The position numbers and the translations under genes are program-made. A DNA stretch of 64,000 bases from Flagellimonas onchidii (GTDB lineage Bacteria; Bacteroidota; Bacteroidia; Flavobacteriales; Flavobacteriaceae): positions 62,001 to 126,000 of the forward strand of contig NZ_SRXX01000002.1 in assembly GCF_004804315.1 (NCBI RefSeq), given 5' to 3'. Below the pieces are notes generated by a model, which worked only from the letters and a program-made list of their open reading frames with translations, was not told the DNA's origin and ran no database searches. Below are positions 1-8,144 of the stretch, one piece after another; positions within the stretch are counted from its first letter, which is position 1; the number at the start of each line of letters is the position of its first letter.

Positions 1-476
1 TCAGTAAGTCCCCTTATATCGTTTGCATAACTGGACAAAACCAAATCATACATTTTCTGTAAAGGGTACAACTGAGCCAACATTACCTTTCTTTTGTTAA
101 CTTGGGCATCCTTCTTCAAACAGTCCAACAAAGATTGAACACAATTGAAGGAAACGCGTATCTGGTTGAACTGGACATGGTTATCGCCTGCCAGATTACC
201 ATATATGAAATAATAGGACTGTTCAAAGTCCTCTATGCATATCTTCAAATCACGCTTGGTCATAAGATTAAAGAACGGGTAATAAAGGTTTCTAATGGCA
301 ACCAATTGGGACTGTATAGCCCCAAGAATTAGCACATTATCGTGTATGACATCCCGAAATTTCTTTATAAATGCCTTTGCTTGATTCTTGTTCCTGAACT
401 TATGGGATACACCCCAATCTATGAATACGGAATACCTATTACGGTTAAAGGTAATATCAAACTTTAATTTGTCCAT
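1..476 (-). CDS. Unknown protein, 3' end outside window
   Basis: An open frame starts at an ATG at 476 and runs off the left edge, giving at least 158 residues without a stop. It begins MDKLKFDITFNRNRY and contains FIDWGVSHKF and a lysine-rich helix (NKNQAKAFIKKFR), followed by hydrophobic and aromatic helices. There is no signal peptide, membrane segment or motif that I recognise. Its codon use matches the neighbouring minus-strand genes and the start sits just after an AT-rich stretch (490-560), so I take it as real. A mostly helical cytoplasmic protein is the most that can be said; no function is assigned. Confidence 0.6.
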   Translation of the reverse strand, partial: MDKLKFDITFNRNRYSVFIDWGVSHKFRNKNQAKAFIKKFRDVIHDNVLILGAIQSQLVAIRNLYYPFFNLMTKRDLKICIEDFEQSYYFIYGNLAGDNHVQFNQIRVSFNCVQSLLDCLKKDAQVNKRKVMLAQLYPLQKMYDLVLSSYANDIRGLT

Positions 477-615
477 CGGTCGGTTTTTTAGGTAAATAAG
501 ACAATTAAAGCAAAATATATGTATATGATATATACAAAAAGATTATTTAGGTAAATGAATACAAAATATCGTTAAGTTACTGTATGTCTTGTGTATAGAA
601 TTTGCTATAATATGG

Positions 616-1297
616 ATTATAGTACAAATGCCTTTGTATTGTTTTTAGCGGTTGGCATTCGATAGCTATAATTCCTCATTATGTAAAATATCCCTCGTGT
701 TTGCGTCCTGTAGCGAATTCTCAACAGGGTCATGAAACTTATTTTCATCGGTGTGCTACGCACAGTTTGTTTTCATTTGTATCTATAATCAGTCGCTATG
801 TAAAATAGCCGCTCGGTCAACAGCACATTGCTTTCATAAAAAGTAAATGCCCAAGCATTTATTTTTATACGCAATTCTCAGCCACTTGGCCAGCGCCATT
901 AAAAGCTCAGCTTTTCGTCTTTATTGAAACCTTTGGTTTAATTGAGAATTTGGAAAAGAAAAATTTCAGAAACTGTTCGTCAGCTTGCCGCAAAAGCTTA
1001 AAATTTCTCTGCGAGCAAATTTCTAAGCACTTGCTAACATCCCTCTTCGGAATCAGCAATTTTTGTGAGTGCTTATAATATTATGTAAAATAGAAATGAT
1101 GTTTGGTGTGTTGTCTCTTTTCTTTTTTCTTGATAAAAAAGAAACAAAAAATCAAGAAGAAAATATGCTTCAACGCTCCCTTTGTGTCTTAATAGCTTCG
1201 CTATTTGGGCGTTTCACGCCCTAACACAAAGCCCAGAGCAATGGCTCTTTGTGCCAAGCCACAAATTCACGCCCCTTCCGGCTCGCATTTTCTTCTG
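616..1297. repeat. Long hairpin-array repeat, copy 1
   Basis: A noncoding stretch that recurs at 6556-7103 in the same orientation. It is a chain of short inverted repeats: TGTGC-TAC-GCACA (752-764), GCTAT/ATAGC around 795-809, AAATGC-CCAA-GCATTT (845-860), AAAGC/GCTTT near 901-915, a TTTCTTGAT/ATCAAGAAA arm pair near 1127-1160, and a compound structure at 1180-1248 in which CTTTGTGT pairs with ACACAAAG around two inner hairpins (AATAGC/GCTATT and GGGCG/CGCCC), followed by AGAGC/GCTCT. Relative to copy 2 it carries about 135 extra bases (near 880-1016). No transposase or convincing ORF lies within it. It sits 3' of the minus-strand gene ending at 1327. Confidence 0.8.
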
Positions 1298-1326
1298 CCC
1301 TCACTCTTCTACAGACCTAGTTTCTA

Positions 1327-2001
1327 TCATAGAAGTTTTTTTAATGATTTCATGGTATCAACCAGAATAGACGGAATATCACCATCTAATATATCCTTAT
1401 AGCTAATTGATTTCATACTCATAATGTCAACGACTATGCAAGCGGCAGGATTAATGATATAATTTTTGGAATAATAGGACGACAAGTATTTAAACAATGT
1501 TTCAGCATAAATCCCCAAATCACTTGGTTTAAATCCATCCTGCCAGACAACAAACCAAATTGCTCCAACACTTTGATTGCCTTTTGCACCAAAAGAGAAT
1601 ATGTGTTGAGGCAAAATTTGAATAGGCAGGCCATTCATTTCAAGTATTGATGGCGGTTTACGCACAAAATTTAGATTAGTTGAGGGCATCCATTTTGTGA
1701 AATCGAAATTGACATACTTCCTTAGTATATCAATATTTCTTTTGTACATGGTCTTTGTTCGAGATAGTTGATTTATACTATGGAGTTTTGATACTTCATC
1801 TATCTTATCTACAATTGCCGAACTATCATTTTCTTTAAAAGCTTGACTTATGGCACTAACACTTCTAACCCAATAATTTCCTCCATCTCCAGAAGTTGGT
1901 CTTTTTCCAACTTTAAGTTTATTGATCAACGTGGTTTTTCGAGGGGTAGATAATCTTCTAAACTCGACGAGTTTTTTTACGGGGACTTTTTCAATTGCCA
2001 T
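1327..2001 (-). CDS. Unknown 224-aa protein
   Basis: A 224-aa frame beginning MAIEKVPVKKLVEF. The N-terminal third is basic (PRKTTLINKLKVGKRP). The C-terminal half is a hydrophobic alpha/beta-looking region with GAIWFVVWQDGF, an aromatic YAETLFKYLSSYY helix, and NPAACIVVDIMSM. I do not recognise the family. It is the last gene of an apparent three-gene operon: it follows the 44-aa gene by 17 bases, which in turn follows the GIY-YIG-like gene by one base. There is no signal peptide or membrane helix. The C-terminal strand-helix pattern with VVD could be nuclease-like, but no catalytic set is visible. Confidence 0.75.
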   Translation of the reverse strand: MAIEKVPVKKLVEFRRLSTPRKTTLINKLKVGKRPTSGDGGNYWVRSVSAISQAFKENDSSAIVDKIDEVSKLHSINQLSRTKTMYKRNIDILRKYVNFDFTKWMPSTNLNFVRKPPSILEMNGLPIQILPQHIFSFGAKGNQSVGAIWFVVWQDGFKPSDLGIYAETLFKYLSSYYSKNYIINPAACIVVDIMSMKSISYKDILDGDIPSILVDTMKSLKKLL

Positions 2002-2018
2002 ATTTTTTTCAATTGATT

Positions 2019-2153
2019 CTACTTTTTTCTTCTTTTGGTAGGGCCGACCTTAATAGTCTCAACAACTGTCGTGCTAGGTCTTCTTTTAGCCTCTTTAATT
2101 GTAATAAATTGACCATTTCTTGCATCTCTACCTCTTTTACTTTGTCTTGCCAT
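2019..2153 (-). CDS. 44-aa basic small protein
   Basis: A short frame from ATG at 2153 to TAG at 2019. The product is highly basic: it starts MARQSKRGRDARNGQF, has a middle IKEAKRRPSTTVVETIKV and ends in PTKRRKK. The RDxRNGQF...A..RP.TTVVETIK pattern matches a small-protein family that I recall being scattered through bacterial genomes without an assigned role. It starts one base after the stop of the upstream gene (2155) and lies 17 bases before the next, so it is almost certainly co-transcribed and translationally coupled. Nucleic-acid binding is plausible from charge alone; that is inference. Confidence 0.65.
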   Translation of the reverse strand: MARQSKRGRDARNGQFITIKEAKRRPSTTVVETIKVGPTKRRKK

Positions 2154-2154
2154 T

Positions 2155-2568
2155 TTATTTTCTATTTAATTGAATATTATTACTCGGTTTATATCTAATT
2201 ATATTTTCTTTTTCTAGCTTTAGCGCCTCTATTCGTGGTTTAGGCTTATCTTTTACAACTCTAGTAAACAACTTGCCAGATCTTCTGTGTTCAGCCATTC
2301 TTTTCTTAAACCTATCTGCATAAGTTATTCCTTCATATACACGCTTACCTTTGTAGTAGTGCGTATAATTTACAGTATCATTTGGGCTGCCAAAAAATGT
2401 TGCCAGACCATAGCCACTTAGCCCTCCCCAAAAAACACCCTTGATTACATGCCATATATCATAATTAGCACCATTGTTATTGTCTTCTATATGCTTGTTA
2501 TTGGCAATATATCCACCAATACCTGCACCTAGAATTACACCTAATAGTTTTTCATTATTTGTCGCCAT
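2155..2568 (-). CDS. Membrane-tethered GIY-YIG-like protein
   Basis: 137 aa. Residues about 7-60 contain two glycine-rich hydrophobic stretches (LLGVILGAGIGGYIA and GVFWGGLSGYGLATFF) that look like membrane helices. The soluble C-terminus, from about 68, reads YYKGKRVYEGIT, then a basic RFKKRMAEH helix, GKLF, and ALKLEKENI...KPSNN. This order (Y..GIT, R...H, GK.F, E, P..N) fits small GIY-YIG nuclease-like domains, although the first GIY strand is degenerate. First gene of an operon with the 44-aa and 224-aa proteins. The fold call is by eye and moderate; the active-site Arg and Glu candidates are in RFKKR and LEKE. Confidence 0.55.
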   Translation of the reverse strand: MATNNEKLLGVILGAGIGGYIANNKHIEDNNNGANYDIWHVIKGVFWGGLSGYGLATFFGSPNDTVNYTHYYKGKRVYEGITYADRFKKRMAEHRRSGKLFTRVVKDKPKPRIEALKLEKENIIRYKPSNNIQLNRK

Positions 2569-2663
2569 AACTTGAATTTATTGTTTTAATACAACATCAC
2601 GTTACAAATAAATAACCGCATGGCGCAACCTATGTTCGCCAAGAAAAAAAATTAAAAAAGAGT

Positions 2664-3683
2664 TTATTTTTTTTGGGTATAGTTACTTAATGCTCCCTTA
2701 AAAATATCTATGAATTCAGCCCTTAGAAAGGCTGGTGAGATTATTTCAGCTGTTTTTCCATAACTTAATATTTTTGAATAAAACTCGTATGAAGGTTTTA
2801 CAGAAACCTTTATAATGAACTTCGTGTCATCATCTTCTAAAATTTCTTGTGTGTTGTGTATGGGAAGGGCTTTTAGATAGTTACCTTGATCAGGGTTAAA
2901 GGAAATAACAACTTCAATAGGAGGTTTGTGAGATACAGTTATACCGAAGGAATATTTAAAGTATTCTACACTATCAAACTCAATTGGTTGGAACTCTTCA
3001 TCTAAAATGGAAACATCTACAATTCTATCAAGTGCTAAAGTAATTAGACTTTCATTTTTGTAATTAACACTAATTACATACCATAATTTTTTATCCTCTT
3101 TAAGTAAAATTGGCTTTACCCTATGTCTTTTAATCTCATCATCGAACTTTTGATAGTCTATTTCTAATACTTTTTTCTTAGCAATAGAATCTAAAATATC
3201 AGCAATAAGTTCAGTTCCACCAATTAATGGGTGTTTCTCGGTTTCTAAAATAGTTTCCTTCTCAAATAATTCTTTAACATTTGGCGAGATATTTGAATTT
3301 TCTATTACCTTTTTTACAGCTTTGGTAATTTCACTAAAGAGAGGGTATTCTTTATATTGACTTATTGTTTTGGCGTAAAAAAGCAGAGCACTTATTTCAT
3401 CTGGTTCTAATTCTAATGAAGGAAATATATGCTTTGGGATTTCTTCATAATAATATGTTTTCGTAGCAGTATCCTTATGTATTGGAAGAAAAAAGCCAAG
3501 TTCGGTGTCTTCGGCCAAATCTTCCAAGTCCTTCTGAATAGTTCTTAGTCTTACCGGAATTCCAGCATCATTGCAAATTTCTACGATTCGAGTTGATTTA
3601 TGCTTACCTCCCCTTCTAAGTACATTGTGAATTATTCTATACCTCTTTAGAGCCTCTTTGTTTTTTGGCATAATATCAAACAA
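2664..3683 (-). CDS. WYL-domain transcriptional regulator
   Basis: 339 aa. An N-terminal winged-helix/DeoR-type segment (about residues 8-60, with RYRIIHNVLRRGG and LRTIQKDLEDL) precedes a WYL domain (about 155-240, with the LALDRI element and VKPILLKEDKKLWYVI) and a C-terminal WCX-like extension. WYL proteins bind DNA and sense ligands, often nucleotides or nucleic acids, and commonly repress defence genes. The start overlaps the end of the upstream DUF2779 gene by 8 bases (3676-3683), so the two are translationally coupled. The likely role is autoregulation of this pair. Confidence 0.85.
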   Translation of the reverse strand: MFDIMPKNKEALKRYRIIHNVLRRGGKHKSTRIVEICNDAGIPVRLRTIQKDLEDLAEDTELGFFLPIHKDTATKTYYYEEIPKHIFPSLELEPDEISALLFYAKTISQYKEYPLFSEITKAVKKVIENSNISPNVKELFEKETILETEKHPLIGGTELIADILDSIAKKKVLEIDYQKFDDEIKRHRVKPILLKEDKKLWYVISVNYKNESLITLALDRIVDVSILDEEFQPIEFDSVEYFKYSFGITVSHKPPIEVVISFNPDQGNYLKALPIHNTQEILEDDDTKFIIKVSVKPSYEFYSKILSYGKTAEIISPAFLRAEFIDIFKGALSNYTQKK

Positions 3684-5645
3684 CTAATTCTTTAAAATGT
3701 TCATAAAGCATTACCATTGCTAATGTGTCTAATTCGCAATATTTCAATAAGGCAGAGGTAATCTCCTCAATTTCTGCCTTAGTCATATCGGTATATTGGA
3801 GTTTGCCGTAGGCGGTTAAAGCTGCACCTCCATCGTTAATGTTTTCAATTTCAGAAATTGATTGCTCAATTTTTTCTTCAGTCCAATTATCAAAGACAGG
3901 TGGAAGAGAATTGTATGGATTTATTAGCTCTCCTTCTTCTCCGCGTCTTAACCAGACAAAATCATTTGAAAAGTTTGTTGATGTCAAAGAGATGTCACCG
4001 ATTGATTTTGAATATTTTTTTTTCAAGAAATCACTACTGTTAAGGGCTGCCGGCAATAAGTCTTTTAAAGAATTCGAACCATTTGTTGTTGGATTAAAAT
4101 AAAAGTTCTTTGCTACAGCCCAGAGATCAACCATATCCCTTTCGCCTTTCCATATATTAAAGTTTTTACTCGTTGAATGTGAAATACTTTCAATAAATTC
4201 AATCAAGGTATCTTTATCATCTTCACTCGACTCTATTAGTTGAGAGTGAATTGCATTTAAAATGGTGTTTTCATGATTATGAAATCTAAAAATAGTTCCA
4301 TTATCATTTTCAAGTGATTTTTTTAATTCACGTATAAAATCAAAATTTGGGAAGTATGCTGCTTTATTGCTTATATACTCTGAACAATGGAGAATATTAC
4401 CATTCCTTTCATAGGAATGATGAGAAAATTGAAAAGCAATTTGTTCATATGGTTTTCGTCCTTTTGAAAATGGTAAAGCTGCGGTGCATGTTTCAAAATC
4501 AATAAAATGCAGTGGATATTCCCAATTTTCCATCTCTTCTTTCAGCCTAAGCCTCTCTACATAAATGGTTTTATCATTTTTCAGTGCTTTTTCAATTTGA
4601 ACCCATGCTCTTTCACCATCAGATAGCTTTCCAACACTTGACTTAAATCCAATATCATCTTTACTAAGGTTTGTAACGAAAATCTGCTCTTTATCAAACA
4701 GTTTTTTTGACTTTGTCCAATGAATTCCTCTAATGTCAAATAAGTTAGGTTTTTTAAAATCCTCATCTTTCCAACTATGTTGTATTTTAAAACATTCTTC
4801 GAAGCCAGAAATTAACCCATTCTTTTTGTCTTCAGCCGAGGTTTTAAACTCACACTTGTTACAATTCATATACGATGTGGGCCAATTACTATATGTATCA
4901 TTTTTATATATGTCCCCATATTCTTGTATAGCCTCAATAAAACTTAATCCATTTCCGTAATCATATTTCCCATTTTCAATACCAGTAATGATTTCCGTAA
5001 TATCTTTCTTACCAAGTATTGGGTTTCCCAATTCATCTTTTGACTTTGCCAACACCTTTACACCAGTTCTGCTATTTGCCAATTTTGAAACTCTGAAAAA
5101 TTGATTTAAACCGTCAATTGAAGCTTTTTTGGTTTTATCGGCCATCATAATAGATGATTTAATTCTAAAATCGGGGTAGCACAACTGAATGACATACTTT
5201 TGAAATGCAATATCAAACAAGTAGGGCTTCCATTCACTTACTAATCCACCCTTTTTTCCAATAAAATTGTATTCATCGTCAGGATCAAACGCTTTTGATT
5301 TTACCTCAATTAATTCAATATTCTCCCCTTTCTTAATTAGAATATCAGTTCTTATAAAAAGGCCATCAATAAGAAAAGCAGCTTCATAAATTGTTACGTT
5401 CTCATTTTTTAATAGTTCCTGAGTATGATTCCAATGCTTTTCATAATCCCAATCTTCTCCCTCCAGTAGATGCCCATTAGGATAATATAATCGTGCAAGT
5501 TCTTCTACTTGAAAACCACCTTTGGCCAATGCCTCTAAAAATGGGTTTTCATTTTTTAAATTTGCATATTTTTTTTGCCCGTATAGTACAATTTATTGGA
5601 ACACTCAAGACCTAGCTTAAACCTTGATTTAGTAAGAACCCTCAT
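3676..5645 (-). CDS. DUF2779 / Cas4-like nuclease, frameshifted near its start
   Basis: The uninterrupted 617-aa frame begins only at a TTG codon (5529), but homology-like sequence continues upstream in another frame to an ATG at 5645: MRVLTKSRFKLGLEC...KLYYTGK, then a shift at an A8 run (5569-5576), then KYANLKNENPFLEALAKGGF. In main-frame numbering a PD-(D/E)xK core is visible at D62 and E75-x-K77. A CNKCEF pair with a later EECF, plus the leader cysteine, fit a Cas4-type iron-sulfur site. The C-terminal half has FIDFET and a late YCELDTLAMV, typical of the DUF2779 exonuclease-like fold. Coupled to the WYL regulator downstream; a defence role is inferred. Confidence 0.8.
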
Positions 5646-5787
5646 TTGATTATCAACAATAAATTTGGTGCCAATTGGAATAACCACCTTATTCAATTGA
5701 ACAGAAATAGATTTCAGTAGATGGGGGATTCGATAAGACGAAAATCTTATCTTCTAAATATAGATATTGAATTTTGAAACTGATTGC

Positions 5788-5816
5788 AAAAAAACCTTAG
5801 AAATTCTGGGATTTTT
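5788..5816. terminator. AAAAACC/GGTTTTT hairpin, copy 1
   Basis: An imperfect inverted repeat with A-run/CC and GG/T-run arms around a TTAGAAATTCT loop, 95 bases beyond the 3' end of the 5911-6216 gene and about 145 bases before the ATG at 5645. Closely related elements occur at 11691, 26504 and 50791. It has the form of a bidirectional intrinsic terminator. Confidence 0.45.
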
Positions 5817-5910
5817 CCGCAATTTCAAATAGCAAGAAATATTTATTTACATCACAAAGAAATCCTTCCAACATAAGTCAGAAGGACTTTTAATAATTCA
5901 AACAGTTTAT

Positions 5911-6216
5911 TTATTGGGCTTTGAGCACAGAAAGTCTAGAGGACAATTTCAATAAAAAATTGACATGAACTCCTGTTTGAGATACACAGTCAAAGATGTT
6001 CTTTTTGGATAAGCCCAATACTTTGTTTTCGATACTGCCGGACAACATACAATGTAAACCATCAATATGACCCTCCAGAGAATTTACATCGAAATAGTCA
6101 TCAATAATGGCAATAATCTCAAGGATTGCCTTCTTTGGTTTTGAATCTGCCAGGGCGAGTTCCTTCTGTAATTGTTGATACCATTCTTCATGGATTTCAC
6201 TTTTTCTTGTAGACAT
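5911..6216 (-). CDS. Unknown 101-aa protein
   Basis: A predominantly helical, soluble 101-aa protein starting MSTRKSEIHEEWYQQLQ, with a central acidic helix (EIIAIIDDYFDVNSLEGHIDGLH) and a basic C-terminus (LLKLSSRLSVLKAQ). There is no signal peptide, cysteine motif or recognisable domain. It stands alone between the WYL/DUF2779 module and repeat copy 2; the region upstream of its start carries the 11-base inverted repeat at 6255-6361. Overlapping frames on both strands were judged to be shadows because this frame has more ordinary amino-acid composition. Moderate confidence that it is expressed. Confidence 0.5.
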   Translation of the reverse strand: MSTRKSEIHEEWYQQLQKELALADSKPKKAILEIIAIIDDYFDVNSLEGHIDGLHCMLSGSIENKVLGLSKKNIFDCVSQTGVHVNFLLKLSSRLSVLKAQ

Positions 6217-6254
6217 AAAGAAAATTTTAAAAGCGGAGCCACCCCGTCAGCCCT

Positions 6255-6361
6255 GTCTACACAGTCTAGGACTGGAAGCGGTACTTTCGCGGCCGCTGGA
6301 CTTGTAAGCGACTCCTTATCGATAAATAATTGTTTTAGAATTTTCCTAAAACTGTGTAGAC
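6255..6361. repeat. 107-bp segment bounded by an 11-bp perfect inverted repeat
   Basis: GTCTACACAGT at 6255-6265 is exactly inverted as ACTGTGTAGAC at 6351-6361. Inside lies a GC-rich AGCGG/CCGCT arm pair (near 6276-6297) that stands out against the AT-rich surroundings. It is small enough to be a MITE remnant or a structured leader for the 5911-6216 gene. Confidence 0.45.
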
Positions 6362-6416
6362 GCAATAAATATACAAATGTTTATCATAAACAGAGGTACT
6401 TCTTTTCCATTCCATA

Positions 6417-6549
6417 CACTTTCACCTCCCCCACTCCGCGGGTTCGGCAAAACAGTATTCCATTGTCTTTTTAAAGAAGATTTTAGAAGAAATTTTTCAG
6501 CGAGTTGGGTAATAACTTTCGCTTTTACCAAAGCTCAAGTTACATAACG
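6417..6549. repeat. Dispersed repeat R1, copy A
   Basis: A block beginning CACTTTCACCTCCCCCACT, then TTCGGCAAAACAGTATTCC, an AGAAGATTTTAGA tract, and ending CGCTTTTACCAAAGCTCAAG and TTACATAACGC. Similar blocks occur at 11730-11865 (copy B, same end) and 13742-13850 (copy C, 5' part only). Copy A runs directly into the imperfect-palindrome site at 6536-6630 and repeat copy 2, so the three form one composite noncoding unit of about 690 bases. Confidence 0.65.
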
Positions 6550-6630
6550 CGGTACATTATAGTACAAATGCCTTTGTATTGTTTTTAGCGGTTGGCATTC
6601 GATAGCTATAATTCCCCATTATGTAAAATA
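6536..6630. repeat. attC-like imperfect palindrome, site a
   Basis: The left arm CAAGTTACATAACG (6536-6549) is an imperfect inverse of the right arm CATTATGTAAAATA (6617-6630). Between them is a TACAAA/TTTGTA inner hairpin. The same end arms with different centres recur at 11849-11919 and 14723-14802, and the right arm alone at 677-690. Conserved ends with a variable centre are the architecture of recombination sites such as attC, but the arms do not match the RYYYAAC/GTTRRRY consensus exactly. Confidence 0.45.
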
Positions 6631-7103
6631 TCCCTCGTGTCTGTGTCCTGTAGCGAATTCTCAACGGGGTCATGAAACTTTTCCTTAAGCGGTCGGCTAC
6701 GCCGCATCAATGCATCTGTATCTATAATCAGTCGCTATGTAAAATAGCCGCTCGGCCAACAGCACATTGCTTTCATAAAAAGTAAATGCCCTTGCATTTA
6801 TTTTTATACGCAATTCGCGGAGCATAAATTTCTAAGCACTTGCTAACATCCTCCTCTGATTCAACTATTTTTCCTTGGCACTTAAAATATTATGTAAAAT
6901 AGAAATCCTATTGAAAGTGGTGTCCCCTTTCTTTTTTCTTGATAAAAAAGAAACAAAAATCAAGAAGAAAATATGCTTCCACGCTCTCTTTGTGTCTTAA
7001 TAGCTTCGCTATTTGGGCGCCATGCGCCCTACACAAAGCCCAGGGCAATGGCTCTTTGTGTTACCCACAAATTCACTCCTCTACCGGCCCGCATTTTCTT
7101 CTG
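6556..7103. repeat. Long hairpin-array repeat, copy 2
   Basis: Direct repeat of 616-1297, lacking its central insertion. The hairpins are kept although sequences differ: CGGC-TAC-GCCG (6694-6704) replaces TGTGC-TAC-GCACA with the same TAC loop; the loop CCTT replaces CCAA in AAATGC/GCATTT (6784-6799); GGGCGC/GCGCCC (7015-7029) keeps and lengthens the stem while its loop changes; AGGGC/GCTCT (7042-7055) becomes a G-U-tolerant RNA pair. The outer CTTTGTGT (6988-6995) and ACACAAAG (7031-7038) arms are unchanged. It lies 3' of the minus-strand HNH gene, as copy 1 lies 3' of the 1327 gene. Confidence 0.8.
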
Positions 7104-7161
7104 GCTTTACATCCGAACATTACGAAACCAATATTTTACAAGAGGAAGGATCAATATTATA

Positions 7162-7716
7162 TCACCTTTTTACAAACGTACTGTCCAGTTCCTGGTACAT
7201 TTTAAGGGCTTTGTCATTCTCCGTCTTTATATTCTCATATAGAGAGTTGGCAATAACTCTGATTGCATGTTGCTCTGCCTCATTCAATTCTGGATACCGA
7301 AACTCCCCTTTTTGCATATGAGTTTGGATTCTTTTCTTTCTTTCAAAAAATGAGTTTAAATCATCATTTTCACGACAAATCTGCTCTAGGTGATCTTCCC
7401 AATTTAGATAGTTGCTTGAATCATCTCTACGTCGTTTATTGCATGATTGACACGCTGGAACAACATTTCCTGGATGATGCAACCCATATTGAGTCCTGTT
7501 AAACATGATTAAATGTTCAATCTGTAATTTGTTAGCCTGAACACCACAGTACGCACATTTACCTTCAAAAACCTGATTTTTAATTTGTTCAAATATTTTT
7601 TTGGAATTTCCTGACCCTGTATTAAAGCTTTTTCCCCAATAATATTCTCCCACTTTGGTTAGAAAAGCTCGAATTGCTGTATTTGCAGAATCTGAAGACG
7701 TATTGTAAACTGCCAT
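7162..7716 (-). CDS. HNH endonuclease
   Basis: 184 aa. The zinc-ribbon HNH core lies at about residues 54-100: CAYCG, IEHL, HHPGNVVPACQSCN and KRR. The first Cys pair and the second Cys pair frame the H..N..H catalytic elements. The N-terminus (AIRAFLTKVGEYYWG) and helical C-terminus are family-typical for stand-alone HNH proteins of phage, restriction and retroelement contexts. It follows the small XRE gene by 21 bases, so the two are probably one transcript: a regulator plus nuclease pair of the kind found in defence islands. Substrate unknown. Confidence 0.85.
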   Translation of the reverse strand: MAVYNTSSDSANTAIRAFLTKVGEYYWGKSFNTGSGNSKKIFEQIKNQVFEGKCAYCGVQANKLQIEHLIMFNRTQYGLHHPGNVVPACQSCNKRRRDDSSNYLNWEDHLEQICRENDDLNSFFERKKRIQTHMQKGEFRYPELNEAEQHAIRVIANSLYENIKTENDKALKMYQELDSTFVKR

Positions 7717-7737
7717 TTTCTACCAATAATGTTCCAA

Positions 7738-7944
7738 TTAAATTTTAGTTGAGACTAAAAGCTCCCGAATATCCACATCCAGAATTTGGGCAATTCGTTT
7801 GAGGTCCTTTAAATGTGGCTGGGATTTGTTATTACAGATTGAAGTAATCGTATTTGGGTTTCGGTCCATTTTAACTGCCAATTCTTTTTGGCTTATCCCT
7901 TTTATAACAAGTACTTCTTTTATTCTATTTATTCGCTCAGGCAT
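7738..7944 (-). CDS. XRE-family HTH regulator, 68 aa
   Basis: A stand-alone lambda-Cro-like domain: NRIKEVLVIKGISQKELAVKM is helices 1-2, NPNTITSICNN the recognition helix, and LKRIAQILDVDIRELL the closing helices. The length is typical for minimal XRE regulators. It precedes the HNH nuclease in an operon. The divergent region to the gene at 8145 holds inverted 9-mers GTTAAAAAC (8001-8009) and GTTTTTAAC (8098-8106) that could be its operators. Confidence 0.85.
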   Translation of the reverse strand: MPERINRIKEVLVIKGISQKELAVKMDRNPNTITSICNNKSQPHLKDLKRIAQILDVDIRELLVSTKI

Positions 7945-8000
7945 AGCCTAAAGCTAGGTATAATCAAAACTTTGAGCAATAAGGTGTTTTTATTGATATA

Positions 8001-8106
8001 GTTAAAAACGGTAAAAACATTGTTTAAAACAATATTAATATAATTTAAAAGCATAAATTTAATTTTCATTTTTACAATAAATACCTATATTTATATAGTT
8101 TTTAAC
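8001..8106. promoter_or_regulatory. Candidate XRE operators in divergent promoter region
   Basis: GTTAAAAAC at 8001-8009 and its exact inverse GTTTTTAAC at 8098-8106 lie 88 bases apart between the minus-strand XRE gene and the plus-strand gene at 8145, in a very AT-rich segment. The placement suits an autoregulator controlling both directions. A match of this size in AT-rich DNA can also arise by chance. Confidence 0.35.
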
Positions 8107-8144
8107 AGTATTAGTATGGGAAAAACAAATAAAATTGTCTTGAA

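Noticed and set aside
1182..1402. Overlapping ORFs inside the repeats (also 6939-7321)
   Set aside because: The frames differ between the two copies and the indels are not multiples of three; the conserved feature is the hairpin structure, not a protein.
6240..6300. Possible tRNA or small RNA in the GC-rich stretch
   Set aside because: No cloverleaf arms, no TTCG/TTCRA T-loop and no acceptor pairing; the GC-rich part is explained by a single hairpin between inverted ends.
616..7103. CRISPR or tandem-repeat array
   Set aside because: There are only two long copies 5.9 kb apart, and no short regular repeats with spacers anywhere in the window.
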